Assembly (NCBI GenBank): GCA_038329845.1
Contig: JBBQNJ010000016.1
Coordinates: forward strand, 4,791 to 68,790
DNA from: JBBQNJ01 sp038329845
GTDB taxonomy: Bacteria > Planctomycetota > Phycisphaerae > Tepidisphaerales > Tepidisphaeraceae
Length of the DNA stretch: 64,000 nt
Reading direction: 5' to 3'
Of the stretch, positions 9,448-18,267 are shown one piece after another. A program made the position numbers and the translations under genes. Each line of letters begins with the position of its first letter. Positions within the stretch are counted from its first letter, which is position 1. The notes beneath the pieces were generated by a model. It saw nothing but the letters and a program-made list of their open reading frames with translations. It was not told where the DNA came from and searched no databases.

Positions 9448-9744
9448 CTTCCGCCGGACTGGGAGGAATTCAAGCTGCATTACCGTTATCGCGAGAGGTT
9501 CCACCACATCACCGTCCGGCGCGATCTCGACAACCCCGAGCGGTCCGACCCGGCCCGACGTCCCAAGGTGCTGCGGGTGGTCCTTGAGGGTGAACCCCAG
9601 CCCGACATCGCTCTACAGTTCAAGGACGACCCCCAAGACCCTCAGGTTGAAGTGGTGTGGACTGAGCGACGCCAATGGCGACGAAACTCCAAGCCGGCGC
9701 GCCACCGCAAGACCCACACCCGTCCTGGCGCGGCAAACGCTTGA
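9448..9744 (+). pseudogene. Probable remnant of a GH94-type (glucan phosphorylase/synthase) C-terminus
   Basis: One frame reads PPDWEEFKLHYRYRERFHHITV and then a stretch with LEGEPQPDIALQFKDDPQDPQVEVV before the stop. The order Trp, (F/L)xYRYRexxxHITV, a short beta strand, and a DD-containing end followed by V.V resembles the C-terminal beta domain of GH94 cyclic-glucan synthases and cellobiose phosphorylases. No catalytic domain, start codon or ribosome binding site belongs to it. The family call rests on motif memory only. It may instead be a chance open frame downstream of rodA. Confidence 0.35.
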
Positions 9745-9781
9745 GCCTGGCGCGTGTCCGCGACGGCATCTCGATCGCCCG

Positions 9782-12700
9782 TCATTTCACGCGGACCCCC
9801 ACCTCGGAGGTGTACAGGCGATCGGCCCAGCCCCCGGTGGGACCGACATAGATCACGTATTGCACCGCCGAGATGTTCGGCTTGTCGGGGATGGGAAGGG
9901 TGACCGTGAAGGTTTTACTCTCCCCGGCCTTGATGGGCAGAAGCCCGCTGCGCGGGCCGCCGGCCTTGCGGGCCTTGCCCTCGAACCAGTGCGTGTCCAC
10001 GCGCAATTTGACATCCTGCTTGATCGCCTCGGGCTTGATCTTGATTTCGACGGTCACTTTCTGACCCACCTTGGCGCTTTTCGGGCAGGTCACGGTGGCC
10101 CAGTCGAACTCGCGGGTCTGCATGTCGTCGGCCGGCGCGGCGCCGGCACCGGCGTCGGCCTTGGGCGGTGCCTTCGCCGGCGCGTCGTCCTTCACCGGCA
10201 CCTTGGGTTCATCCTTCGGCTTGGGCGCCTCGGCACCGGCGGCGACCACCTTAACCCCCACCTCGGTCGAGAGCGTCCGATTTTCCCAGCCCCCATCCGG
10301 CGAGACCACCACCACCACCGCCACGGCACTGAGCCCGTCCCGCTTGGGTACTTTCAATCGGACCGCATAGGGCTTGGTGACGCCCGGCGTCACCTTCAGC
10401 CCGGCGCTGTGGGCGATCGGTCCGACCCGCTTGGGGCCCACGAACCCATGCAGGTCCACCTTTAGAACCTGCTCCTTGGCGATCGACTCGGTGCCGAACA
10501 CCACCTGCACATCCACGACCTCCCCCACCGCAACCTGCTTGGGCGCCGACACCGAACCCCAGGCCACCGCCTTGACCGTCCGATCCGGGCCTTCCTTGAA
10601 ATCGTCGTTTCCCGCCGCCGCGTCCCCCTTCACCGGCGCGGGCGGGCTTTCGGCGAGCGGTGCCGGGGGCGTGTAGTGGATCGCAAGGGGTCCGCTCGCC
10701 GTCGGGTTCTCGATCGCCCCGGCGTCGCGGGCGGTTCCCGCCGCCGGTCGTCCGGCGAAATCGTGCAGCGCCGGCCCGTTGAACTGCCAGGCCATCAACT
10801 CGTCGATCGTGGTTTTCGCGTCGGCCAACGTCCCCCGCGACACGCGCAGGTAATCCAGCGCCCCCACCAAACCCTCGCCGACCACGAAATCCGCGTCGTT
10901 GTCCAAGGACACCCCCGCCGCCGGCACGGCGCCGGACGCAGGGCCGTTGGCCGCGACTCCGTCCAGATACATCGTGGTCGTCCCGGCGGCGCGATCCACC
11001 TCGGCGATGATGTGATGCCAGCGCCCATCGTTCACGGCCGTGGCCGTCGTCCGTGATGCATCGGCACCGGCGGCCCGCAGGCGCATCACCAGACGTCCCT
11101 GGGCATCCAGCCCCAAGTCATATCCCGCGTCCGGCGCCATCTTGCCCGCCACCGTTCCCGTCGCGGCACCGGGTTGCACCCGCAGCACGGCTTCGATCAG
11201 GAAGTTGTTGTCTTCCATGCGAACCGTCTTGCGATCCTTGCCCGGCCAAACGCGATCCTCCTTGGCGTATTTGTACGGAATGTCTTTCACCAATCGCGCG
11301 TTCGCCAACGTCAAACGCGATTTGCCGTCCAGCGCGATCGCCCCCGGCGCCCAATTCTCCAACACGCCGGGGATGTAGCTTTCGGCCGCGATCCCTTCGC
11401 CCACCAAATCGTTGCCGGGCATCGGACCTTTCATCTGGAACATCTCCCCGCCGGTGTAAAATCGCTGCGGATAGAGGTCATATCCCAACACCGTCCCCGG
11501 CTGGTCCGGGCGCAGGAGGAAATTCCACTCCCCCACCACGCCATACAACGACCACGGGACGAACGCCTTGACCCCGCGGTCGATCGCCGCCGAAGTGTCC
11601 GTCGGGCGGAAATCGTGGGCCTTGGCGTCCTTCACCAGCGGATCGTCGCTCACCCATCCCACGTCCGTCGCCTGCTGGTTCTTCATGCCAGCGATCGCGG
11701 CTTTCATCTCGTCGATCGAGCGATACTTGTCCCCCTTGAACCGGCTGTAGAACAGCTCGTATTTACCGCCGTGGACGTTATGCGAGTAGGCGATTTCCGT
11801 GGCCTCGTCCAACCGCCAGAAGCTGTGGAAGGACATGGCGTCCATCAGCAGGTTGCCCAGGTATTGCTGTTGGTCCCCGTAGGCGCCTTCGTGCCCGTAA
11901 TGGTTGCGAAAGTTCCAACTGGTGTTCTGGAACGCCATCGTCCAGCGATTGCGCACCTGCTGGAAGAACTTCTCGGCGAGGATCCCCTTGTAGGCGTCGT
12001 CGCGGCTGTCGGACCAGCCGATATTGTTGAACAGGTATCCCTTGTAGCCGTGGTCAAAATAGAACGCCTGGTTCTTGTGATAGACGTTGCGATGGGCGAC
12101 GAATCCCACGGGGTTGTAGGAGATGTTGTCGTAGACGTAGATCGGCCCGGTGCCCCAGAACTCGATGCCTCCGAAATCGCTCTGGCGAAGAAGCGTTTCG
12201 GCGACCTGGTTGCGATCGACGAGGATTCGCGTCAGCGGGGTCTCGGCCGCGTCGCGCCCCATCCATCCTCCCATCGGGCGCCCGCCGTTGATGTCGATCC
12301 CCTGGGCGCCGGTGTGGTCGATGACGTTGCCGGCGATCTCGGCGACCTCCGGTCCGTACACGTCGATCCCGCGCCCGCCTTGCGGTTCCGTGCTGCGCGA
12401 TCCGGTGTCGTGGATGCGGTTGCGCAGGATCATCACGTCGGTGAGCCGTCCCTTGGGCTGGGCGTCGGTGTTGCGCCAGGCCAATCCGCGATTCAGCGCG
12501 ATGCCGTCGGTGTCGATTCGTTCGATGCGATTGTCGGTGACGCGGATGCCACTCACCAGGTCGTCGGCGCCGGTGATGAAGTTGACGATCCCGCTGCCGG
12601 CCGTGTCGTGGAGGTGCAGGTTGCGCAGGGTCACGTCGCGGCAATCACCCACCAGACGAATCGCCGCCGACTGGGTGTTGTTGTTGGGCTTGCGATATCC

Positions 12701-13876
12701 CCCCACATCCGGGGAGGCGTTAAGGTCCGGGCAATTCCCCCCCATGAACGACAACCCGGCCACCTCGATGTGCCTCTGTCCGATGATGTCGAGGATCACC
12801 ACCTCCCGCGCCGCCTCGATCCGGGCGGCGTTAGGATCGGCGTCATCGGGCAGGCGCACGTAGAGGGCGCCCGCCTCGTCCCCGGCGGCGCCGAAGTACC
12901 ATTCGCCCGCTTCGTCGAGGAATCGCGGCAGATTTTCGAGGAAAAATGGACTGTTCACCACTGGATGGCGCACCGGATGGGTCAGCTCGACCTGCAAACT
13001 CCCATTGGACGGGTTGTAGCCTTTCACCCCCGACGGGAACGGGCCGATGATCGAGAATTCGCCGCTGGTATTGGCGTGATCCACCCAGATGGTGGCGTGA
13101 TCAAAGGCGTGCGGGTCCGGGTCATTCAGGACCTTGGGCGCGAAGATGCGCGTGTATGGGAAACCCTTGTCGATCTTCTCGACGCGAAACCATTGGGTGT
13201 AGATGTTATAGGGATGCTCGGCGCGCCAGTTCGGCCAGCGGGCCAGTGGCAGGCGCGTCGGATTCCCCGCCGCATCCATCAGCCACAGCGCCCGCGGGAT
13301 AAAATCCCCGTCCAGTTTGACCGACCAGAGGCGGTCGCGCGATTCCGGCGGGAAGCCCGCCTTGGCGGCCGACTCCGCCGACACCTTGGTCCATCCCCCC
13401 GCGATCGCCTGCGACCCTGCGATCGTCGCTTCGCCTTGGCCCCACGCCGGATCGCTCACCAACCGGATCGGCGCGCCCTCGGTCCCCGATTCCTTTCCGA
13501 CCAGCGCGCCGCGATAGACCGCGCCGCGCTTGAAGACATAGGTGTGCGCCCCCTTGCTCGTCGCCGCGTTCGCCTGCGCCCGGGCATCCCAAGGATGGTG
13601 CTTCCAAGCCTGGTCCGGCGACAGCCCCGAGCGGGCGTCGTCCCCGGCGTCGAAGTCGATGTATCGCGCTGAATCCCCGGCGACGAATCGATATTCCTCC
13701 GGCGCCCAGCGAATTTGCGCCGGACCGTCCACGCTCGCTGCCGACGCCGGGACCGTGGGCTTCCACGCCGGCAACGGCCGATCCTCCCACGCCGGCTTTT
13801 CGCCCCGCGCCGGCGCCGCCAGCAACCACAAACCCGACAATGCCACACCCAGCCGCATCCAGTTGATCCGGTTCAC
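9782..13876 (-). CDS. Large secreted right-handed beta-helix protein with LamG and two Ig-like domains
   Basis: 1364 residues from a GTG at 13876, which has AAGGTG 8 bases upstream; an ATG at 13894 would add six residues but lacks a ribosome binding site. The N-terminus is a signal peptide ending near APARG. Residues about 370-640 are parallel beta-helix-like (IEVAGLSFMGGN, VTLRNLHLHDTAGSGIV, DVMILRNRIHDTGS), as in pectate-lyase-fold proteins. Residues about 880-1020 look like a LamG/concanavalin domain (DGRWHHIIAEVD, TTMYLDGV, GALDYLRV). Two similar Ig-like repeats follow at about 1110-1209 and 1259-1364, both ending GGW..(R)xxSTEVGV or TSEVGV, joined by a Lys/Pro/Ala linker. It probably binds or cleaves polysaccharide outside the cell; no catalytic residues could be assigned. 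It is last in a minus-strand set with a pseudopilin, a PEP-CTERM protein and a LacI regulator. Confidence 0.85.
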   Translation of the reverse strand: MNRINWMRLGVALSGLWLLAAPARGEKPAWEDRPLPAWKPTVPASAASVDGPAQIRWAPEEYRFVAGDSARYIDFDAGDDARSGLSPDQAWKHHPWDARAQANAATSKGAHTYVFKRGAVYRGALVGKESGTEGAPIRLVSDPAWGQGEATIAGSQAIAGGWTKVSAESAAKAGFPPESRDRLWSVKLDGDFIPRALWLMDAAGNPTRLPLARWPNWRAEHPYNIYTQWFRVEKIDKGFPYTRIFAPKVLNDPDPHAFDHATIWVDHANTSGEFSIIGPFPSGVKGYNPSNGSLQVELTHPVRHPVVNSPFFLENLPRFLDEAGEWYFGAAGDEAGALYVRLPDDADPNAARIEAAREVVILDIIGQRHIEVAGLSFMGGNCPDLNASPDVGGYRKPNNNTQSAAIRLVGDCRDVTLRNLHLHDTAGSGIVNFITGADDLVSGIRVTDNRIERIDTDGIALNRGLAWRNTDAQPKGRLTDVMILRNRIHDTGSRSTEPQGGRGIDVYGPEVAEIAGNVIDHTGAQGIDINGGRPMGGWMGRDAAETPLTRILVDRNQVAETLLRQSDFGGIEFWGTGPIYVYDNISYNPVGFVAHRNVYHKNQAFYFDHGYKGYLFNNIGWSDSRDDAYKGILAEKFFQQVRNRWTMAFQNTSWNFRNHYGHEGAYGDQQQYLGNLLMDAMSFHSFWRLDEATEIAYSHNVHGGKYELFYSRFKGDKYRSIDEMKAAIAGMKNQQATDVGWVSDDPLVKDAKAHDFRPTDTSAAIDRGVKAFVPWSLYGVVGEWNFLLRPDQPGTVLGYDLYPQRFYTGGEMFQMKGPMPGNDLVGEGIAAESYIPGVLENWAPGAIALDGKSRLTLANARLVKDIPYKYAKEDRVWPGKDRKTVRMEDNNFLIEAVLRVQPGAATGTVAGKMAPDAGYDLGLDAQGRLVMRLRAAGADASRTTATAVNDGRWHHIIAEVDRAAGTTTMYLDGVAANGPASGAVPAAGVSLDNDADFVVGEGLVGALDYLRVSRGTLADAKTTIDELMAWQFNGPALHDFAGRPAAGTARDAGAIENPTASGPLAIHYTPPAPLAESPPAPVKGDAAAGNDDFKEGPDRTVKAVAWGSVSAPKQVAVGEVVDVQVVFGTESIAKEQVLKVDLHGFVGPKRVGPIAHSAGLKVTPGVTKPYAVRLKVPKRDGLSAVAVVVVVSPDGGWENRTLSTEVGVKVVAAGAEAPKPKDEPKVPVKDDAPAKAPPKADAGAGAAPADDMQTREFDWATVTCPKSAKVGQKVTVEIKIKPEAIKQDVKLRVDTHWFEGKARKAGGPRSGLLPIKAGESKTFTVTLPIPDKPNISAVQYVIYVGPTGGWADRLYTSEVGVRVK

Positions 13877-13894
13877 GTTCGATTCACCTTTCAT

Positions 13895-14265
13895 CCATTA
13901 GCGAAGCTGCGAAGAAAGCCGAGCAATCTTCGCGATCTTCGTGTCCTTGGTCGTGAAAATCCATCACGGCACCGACACGGACACAGCCGACGGCGGCCGT
14001 GCCACAATTCCCTCGCGCCGCGCAAAGGTTATTTTCTCCTCGAATAATCTCGGGAAATTAAACGCGAAGGGGCGAAGACGCGAAGAAACACCCAAATTTT
14101 TCTCTTCGTGTTCTTTCGAGCCTCGCGGTGAAAATCCCTCCGCTCATCGCGCAAGCACCCAAGGCAACGTCGAATCAGTCTCCGCCCGCCCAGTCCGGCA
14201 TTTTTTGCTTCGCCCCTTCGTCCCTTCGCGTTTGAATTCCTTCTCCGAGCAACCGGGAACCCCAC
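13895..14265. repeat. Intergenic region with CGCGAAGGGGCGAAG inverted repeats
   Basis: No gene is seen in this 371-base gap. It holds AACGCGAAGGGGCGAAGACG at 14059-14078 and a near-inverted copy, CTTCGCCCCTTCGTCCCTTC, at 14209-14228, plus a looser relative (TCTTCGCGATCTTCGTGTCC) at 13927-13946. Such phrases make spurious open frames but carry no coding signal. The region could form long stem-loops between the pseudopilin and beta-helix genes. Confidence 0.55.
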
Positions 14266-15033
14266 TCACTTCGGAAGCCATTCCTTCTGGTTCCGCGCTT
14301 TGGCATCCTTCAACGTCACGCTTTCCGCGTGCCCATCCCCGAAGACGAAGTTCGCCGCCCGGTTTGGATGGGACGTCAGTCCCTTCCAAATCGGATCCCA
14401 CGGCCAGGGGACCATGTACATGGCGATCGGATCGGCCGTCAGGTACAGCGACATGTCCAGGCTCCCCGGCAGCCGCCCATCGCCGAACCAGAACGCCGCG
14501 CTGGTCAGCCGCGTGATCTTCAACGGCTTGTTCGGGTCGGAGGCGGCGGATTGGCCGCCGAGGTAACGATTTATTCCGTAGTCATAGCCGGCATTGGTGT
14601 AGTGCCGCGGCAACACGTTGTCGGTCAGTTGCGGGCAATGCAGCACCGTCGGACGGCGGACGATGCACTTCGAGTTCATCCCGTTGGTGTTCTCGTAATA
14701 CCCATCGGCCACGCTGCTCGTGCTGTAGCCGACGTATCGAGGATTTTTCTGATACCACCAGGTCTTGGACAAGTCCTTGTATCCGATGCTGTCGTACGCC
14801 GGCGCCGGCGAACCGTTGTGCGGCAAGACCCCCCGCCAGTCCCCGGCGTAGATCGTCCCCCACTGCGCCAGTTGCCGCAGGTTGCTCAGGCATTGCACGT
14901 TGTTCCCGGCGATGCGCACCTTCGACAACACCGGAAGCAACATCGAGATCAACACGGCGATCACACCAATAACAACGAGCAGTTCCACCAGCGTAAAACC
15001 GCGTCGCATACGCAAGAGGGTGCGGTTCAACAT
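14266..15033 (-). CDS. Prepilin-like protein (type II secretion pseudopilin, planctomycete H-x-G-DGH type)
   Basis: 255 residues, ATG at 15033 with GGAG 7 bases upstream. The N-terminus RMRRG/FTLVELLVVIGVIAVLI is a class III prepilin signal: cleavage after Gly12, Phe at +1, Glu at +5 (residue 17), then one hydrophobic helix. The C-terminal part has the phrase NRAANFVFGDGHAESV, as in the large planctomycete pseudopilin families (DUF1559 and relatives). A prepilin peptidase would process it at the inner membrane. It lies between the PEP-CTERM and beta-helix genes on the same strand, 76 bases after the PEP-CTERM stop. Its assembly ATPases could be those encoded at 49.4-53.5 kb, but that is an inference. 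Confidence 0.9.
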   Translation of the reverse strand: MLNRTLLRMRRGFTLVELLVVIGVIAVLISMLLPVLSKVRIAGNNVQCLSNLRQLAQWGTIYAGDWRGVLPHNGSPAPAYDSIGYKDLSKTWWYQKNPRYVGYSTSSVADGYYENTNGMNSKCIVRRPTVLHCPQLTDNVLPRHYTNAGYDYGINRYLGGQSAASDPNKPLKITRLTSAAFWFGDGRLPGSLDMSLYLTADPIAMYMVPWPWDPIWKGLTSHPNRAANFVFGDGHAESVTLKDAKARNQKEWLPK

Positions 15034-15114
15034 GGTCAATCTCCTTTGCGCCGGTCCTTTGTGACCGGCGCGGATCAGTGATTCCGTTCTTGACCGCCAA
15101 GACTCACCCCAGCG

Positions 15115-15732
15115 TCAACGCCGACGGCGCAGCAGCGCCAGACCGCCCAGCCCCAGCAACCCCAATGATGAAGGCTCGGGGACGGCCGTGACGGTGATGT
15201 CGTCGAGGTAGAAGAAGTCGGTTCCACCTTCGACCGATTCGATGCGAATCTTCTGCGACGAGCCGGTCAACGAGGAGGTGTCCAAGGCGTACTCGGCGTA
15301 GTACCAGCCCTTGAACGCCCCATTCGGATTATTGGCCGTCACAGTGATGGTGTCCAAGGTGAACGTGGTGTCGCCATCGAAAAATTTTGGAACAAGCTGT
15401 TCGTCGCCTTCCAAAAAGTTTTGCCCCCACCAGAACGACAGTTTCACATCGCTCTTGCCGGTCAGGTCGAGGGTTCGTTCGATGGATCGATTTCCGCTGG
15501 CCATGTCCATTCCATAGCTTCCTGCTCCGTGGTGCGTTCCAACAACATGCGTTCCCGCCGAGGTCGTCCATGTATTGGCAGTCCACCCGTATCCGTTGCC
15601 CACGGCCGGGGTGGCGTCGGAAAAACTCCCGTCCTCAAACCCGTCGAACGCGATGATGGGCGCTGCGTGCGATCCGACCGCCAAGGCCGAAAACGCCGCC
15701 ATCGCCATTGTCCAGACCAGTTTCTTCCGCAT
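15115..15732 (-). CDS. PEP-CTERM sorting domain protein
   Basis: 205 residues, ATG at 15732 preceded by GGAGG with a 5-base gap; longer upstream frames lack a ribosome binding site. It has a signal peptide (MRKKLVWTMAMAAFSALAVGSHA), a beta-rich middle with Trp/Gly/Asp residues resembling a carbohydrate-binding jelly roll, and the C-terminal VPEPSSLGLLGLGGLALLRRRR (split: VPEPSS, hydrophobic helix, RRRR). That tail is the PEP-CTERM signal recognised by an exosortase and anchors or displays exported proteins. No exosortase gene is in the window. The set LacI / PEP-CTERM / pseudopilin / beta-helix shares one strand. Confidence 0.92.
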   Translation of the reverse strand: MRKKLVWTMAMAAFSALAVGSHAAPIIAFDGFEDGSFSDATPAVGNGYGWTANTWTTSAGTHVVGTHHGAGSYGMDMASGNRSIERTLDLTGKSDVKLSFWWGQNFLEGDEQLVPKFFDGDTTFTLDTITVTANNPNGAFKGWYYAEYALDTSSLTGSSQKIRIESVEGGTDFFYLDDITVTAVPEPSSLGLLGLGGLALLRRRR

Positions 15733-15805
15733 CACAACCTCCAAAATAAAAGGACTCGCTTTGGCCCGCGGCAACGCGCCGCGAGTCGGTAATACTGCTG
15801 TCGAT

Positions 15806-16855
15806 TCAACCCGACCGCGCCGGGGGCGCGTTTGGCTCAAGGCCGGTGACCGGACACGCGGGGAACGCCACCGCCCGCGCGGGTCGATGCGCCCGCGGAT
15901 TGGCGATCTTGGCCAGCACCTCGCCCACTGCGCAACGCCCCATCGCATACGCGTCGATCCGCATGGTGGGCAGCGCGATCCCCCCGACATCGACCACCCG
16001 CTCGCTGAACGTCACGATCTCCAAGTCTTGCGGCACACTCAGCCCCAGGCCCATCGCCGCCACGAACACCGCCGACGCCTCGTCGCCATAGCAGACGATC
16101 GCCGTGGGGCGATCCGGGGCGTCGAGCAAATGCCGCAGATGGGCAATGCGCTGGTCGCGCGGCAATCTCGCCTCGGGTGCCACCCGGCACGGCGTCAGCC
16201 CGGCGGCCCGCATCGCCTGGCAATATCCTTCGTGGCGATCCCGCGTCGAATAATGTACGGCCGGCCACTCCTCCAGCGCCCACAGAAGGTCCACGTACGC
16301 GATCCGCCGATGTCCCTGCGCCAGCAGCCACTGGGTGGCGTTGGCACCGGCCCCAAAGTCGTCGGGATGCACGCAATCATGCGCCTGCTTGACGTTCAAC
16401 CAGATCGAGGGAATGCGAAAGCGATCGAGCAATTCCGACATTCCCGCCGGAACGTGATAGGTGTAATTCAGCAGCAGCCCATCACACGAATGCTTGCGCA
16501 GGAACAGGGGCATCTGCGATTCATCCACCAGCGCCCCATCCCCCAGGCGCGACACCACCAATTGCTTGTCATGTTCGGCCAGAGCGTCGGTGATCCCGTA
16601 CACCATCCCCTGCGGCAAGGTGCTGGTGGTCTCCCCCGTGCCGGCGACCAAAGCGATGCTGTTGAACTTGCCGGAGACGGTTGCGGCGGCGGCGGTGTTG
16701 GGTCGATACCCCAGCCGCACCGCCACGTCGCGGATCTCCTTGCGACGGCGCTCGCTGAGGCGCAGCTTCTGGTCCCGTCCGCGCAGTACACGTGAAACGG
16801 CGGATTGATGAATCCCCGCGGCGATCCCGACATCTTTCAGCGTGACTTGGACCAT
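15806..16855 (-). CDS. LacI family transcriptional regulator
   Basis: 349 residues from the ATG at 16855 (MVQVTLKDVGIAAG); an upstream ATG at 16918 would add 21 residues. The N-terminal helix-turn-helix reads TLKDVGIAAGIHQSAVSRVLRG and the hinge region YRPNTAAAA is typical. A periplasmic-binding-protein-like sensor domain follows from about residue 60, with the SDDFGAGA-type phrase replaced by PDDFGAGAN. It probably binds a sugar or sugar phosphate and controls the three minus-strand genes downstream. A 20-bp imperfect palindrome at 16898-16917 lies 43 bases before this start and may be its operator, which favours the shorter start. The C-terminus is Pro/Ala rich. Confidence 0.92.
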   Translation of the reverse strand: MVQVTLKDVGIAAGIHQSAVSRVLRGRDQKLRLSERRRKEIRDVAVRLGYRPNTAAAATVSGKFNSIALVAGTGETTSTLPQGMVYGITDALAEHDKQLVVSRLGDGALVDESQMPLFLRKHSCDGLLLNYTYHVPAGMSELLDRFRIPSIWLNVKQAHDCVHPDDFGAGANATQWLLAQGHRRIAYVDLLWALEEWPAVHYSTRDRHEGYCQAMRAAGLTPCRVAPEARLPRDQRIAHLRHLLDAPDRPTAIVCYGDEASAVFVAAMGLGLSVPQDLEIVTFSERVVDVGGIALPTMRIDAYAMGRCAVGEVLAKIANPRAHRPARAVAFPACPVTGLEPNAPPARSG

Positions 16856-16897
16856 ATCGCACCCGCTGGTCTCATATGCCGCATCGTCAAGGCGCGA

Positions 16898-16917
16898 TGC
16901 TTCATACGTTTGATGCA
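16898..16917 (-). promoter_or_regulatory. Candidate LacI-type operator palindrome
   Basis: TGCTTCA-TACGTT-TGATGCA is an inverted repeat of two 7-base arms with one mismatch. It has the length and symmetry of LacI-family operators and lies just upstream of the lacI-like start. Autoregulation is inferred; no second copy was found before the PEP-CTERM gene. Confidence 0.35.
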
Positions 16918-16995
16918 TTCTACCCCCGTTTTGCGGGCTGTCAAGAAAAATCGTCGGTTTTTTTCCGTCGCCCCACCCTTAGACGCCCCCGAACG

Positions 16996-17117
16996 AAAAA
17001 AGGGGACGCGCTTCTTTTTCCGACAGTGAACACTTTGTCGATAAAAAACTCAATTAATGTCAAATTATAGTAATGTATCTCTATTATCTTGCGAAAAAAG
17101 AAGCGCGTCCCCTTTTT
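16996..17117 (-). mobile_element. Miniature inverted-repeat element, copy 1 (reverse orientation)
   Basis: Arms AAAAAAGGGGACGCGCTTCT and, inverted, AGAAGCGCGTCCCCTTTTT flank an AT-rich core in a GC-rich genome. The distance from the first G of GGGG to the last C of CCCC is 111 bases. Copies 2 (36941-37062) and 3 (44776-44895) share the arms, length and a diverged core; the reverse strand of this copy aligns with them. No transposase is encoded. A TATAAT lies in the core on the minus strand (17069-17064), facing the lacI-like gene. The element sits between divergent genes. Confidence 0.85.
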
Positions 17118-17238
17118 GTGGCGGGCGCGCCTGATCATCGCGACAGGCAGGGATCAATCCCTCTGTAATTCATCGCGCCTGCGCCGCTTCGCGTTTAATC
17201 TCTCTCGCGGTGCCATACGCGGACCCTCGCTTTCCCCG

Positions 17239-17268
17239 CTGACGGCGGGTGTCGCCGCGGGGTATAAT
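17239..17268 (+). promoter_or_regulatory. Promoter with TATAAT 6 bases before the start codon (leaderless)
   Basis: CTGACG (17239-17244), an 18-base spacer and a perfect TATAAT (17263-17268). The ATG of the next gene is at 17275, exactly where transcription should begin, so the mRNA is predicted to lack a 5' leader. No Shine-Dalgarno is present. Confidence 0.6.
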
Positions 17269-17274
17269 CTCGCC

Positions 17275-17700
17275 ATGGCCGGAACGGTCGGGCATCAGAT
17301 ATTCACCTTGCTGGTCCTGGCAATCCCCATCGCCTGCGTGGCGAGAACCGTCGTGTACGAGGAGATTTTCCGGCAATGGCGGGATTTCTGCGTTTCGCGC
17401 AGCAAGACGTGCCGCAGCCTCGTCGAGCGGAAGTTCTTCTATCTGTTCACCTGTGAATACTGCTTCAGTCATTGGGTCGCGCTGGGATTTCTGATCCTCG
17501 CGGACTTCAAACTGCTGTTCGACGACTGGCGGGGATGGCTCGTCGGCTTTTTCTCGCTGGTGTTCATCGCCAATGTCTATCTCAGCGTCTATGCCCGCGT
17601 GCGGGTGGACATTACCAGCGAGAAAGCGATCGCCAAGGCGCGCGAAAAGCAGGCGGAAAAGCTCGAAGTCGAGATCGCGCGGGAGAAATCCCGTCCGTGA
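17275..17700 (+). CDS. Small membrane protein with CxxC...H motif, function unknown
   Basis: 141 residues. There are three hydrophobic helices: about 6-24, 60-78 and 84-103. Just before the second lies CEYCFSHW, a Cys-x2-Cys-x2-His cluster near the membrane that could bind metal or form a disulfide. This resembles DUF1360-like membrane proteins, but the match is weak. The C-terminal 35 residues are strongly charged and helical (EKAIAKAREKQAEKLEVEIA). The ATG at 17275 was chosen because a TATAAT box ends 6 bases upstream; a longer frame running back through the mobile element is spurious. Confidence 0.65.
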   Translation: MAGTVGHQIFTLLVLAIPIACVARTVVYEEIFRQWRDFCVSRSKTCRSLVERKFFYLFTCEYCFSHWVALGFLILADFKLLFDDWRGWLVGFFSLVFIANVYLSVYARVRVDITSEKAIAKAREKQAEKLEVEIAREKSRP

Positions 17701-17835
17701 CCCAACCGCCGCGGCGGCGTTGCGCATACACCCGTGCGCATCACCGTATCGGCCGCACGGAAGGCGCGGCGATCGAGCGCCGTGGCCCCCAGCGGCTATT
17801 CATGCCCGTCGCCGGTCACGGCCGATAACGCGGTT

Positions 17836-18234
17836 ATGCGCATCGTGCTGGTGGATGATGATCATGGGATGCGCCGTCTGCTGGCGCAATGCCTGGCGGC
17901 CCGCGGATTCACCATCGCCGGCGAGGCCAGCGACGGTGCCGCGGCGCTGGAGTTGATCCAGCGAACGACACCCGACGCGGTGGTGACGGACTGCCAGATG
18001 CCGCGAATGGATGGTCTGAGCATGGTGCGGACCTTGAGAGCCTCGGGCGAGCGATGCGGAGTGCTGATGCTCTCGTCGCAGCAGAGCGCCGCCGTGCAAA
18101 CCGCGGCCCGCTCGGCGGGCGTGGATGAATATCTGCTCAAGCCCCCCACCGGACCGGCGCTGATCGGGTTGATCGGGCAAGTCGCCCAAGCCCTTCGACG
18201 GCTGCCGGAAAACGCTCGTGCGCAGGTCGCGTGA
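17836..18234 (+). CDS. Single-domain response regulator (CheY-like)
   Basis: 132 residues, one receiver domain without an output domain. The acidic pocket is at Asp7-Asp9, the phospho-acceptor Asp52 (TDCQMPRMDG), the switch Ser80/Ser81 and Lys102 (LLKPP). Such proteins relay phosphate to another partner or bind a motor. No histidine kinase is adjacent; the nearest is at 60461-61267. The ATG at 17836 was chosen because MRIVLVDDD is the canonical N-terminus; a GATAAC box lies 6 bases upstream, so this mRNA may also be leaderless. Confidence 0.88.
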   Translation: MRIVLVDDDHGMRRLLAQCLAARGFTIAGEASDGAAALELIQRTTPDAVVTDCQMPRMDGLSMVRTLRASGERCGVLMLSSQQSAAVQTAARSAGVDEYLLKPPTGPALIGLIGQVAQALRRLPENARAQVA

Positions 18235-18267
18235 TTCTCGATCCCGCAACCCCGTGGTGGCCGAAGG

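Noticed and set aside
11174..13672. 832-residue plus-strand frame
   Set aside because: It is the antisense shadow of the beta-helix gene in a GC-rich genome; it has no domain or ribosome binding site.
16941..17138. Open frames with KKGTRFFF or KKKRVPF peptides
   Set aside because: They translate the inverted-repeat element arms on either strand; the same peptides appear at all three copies and have no ribosome binding site.
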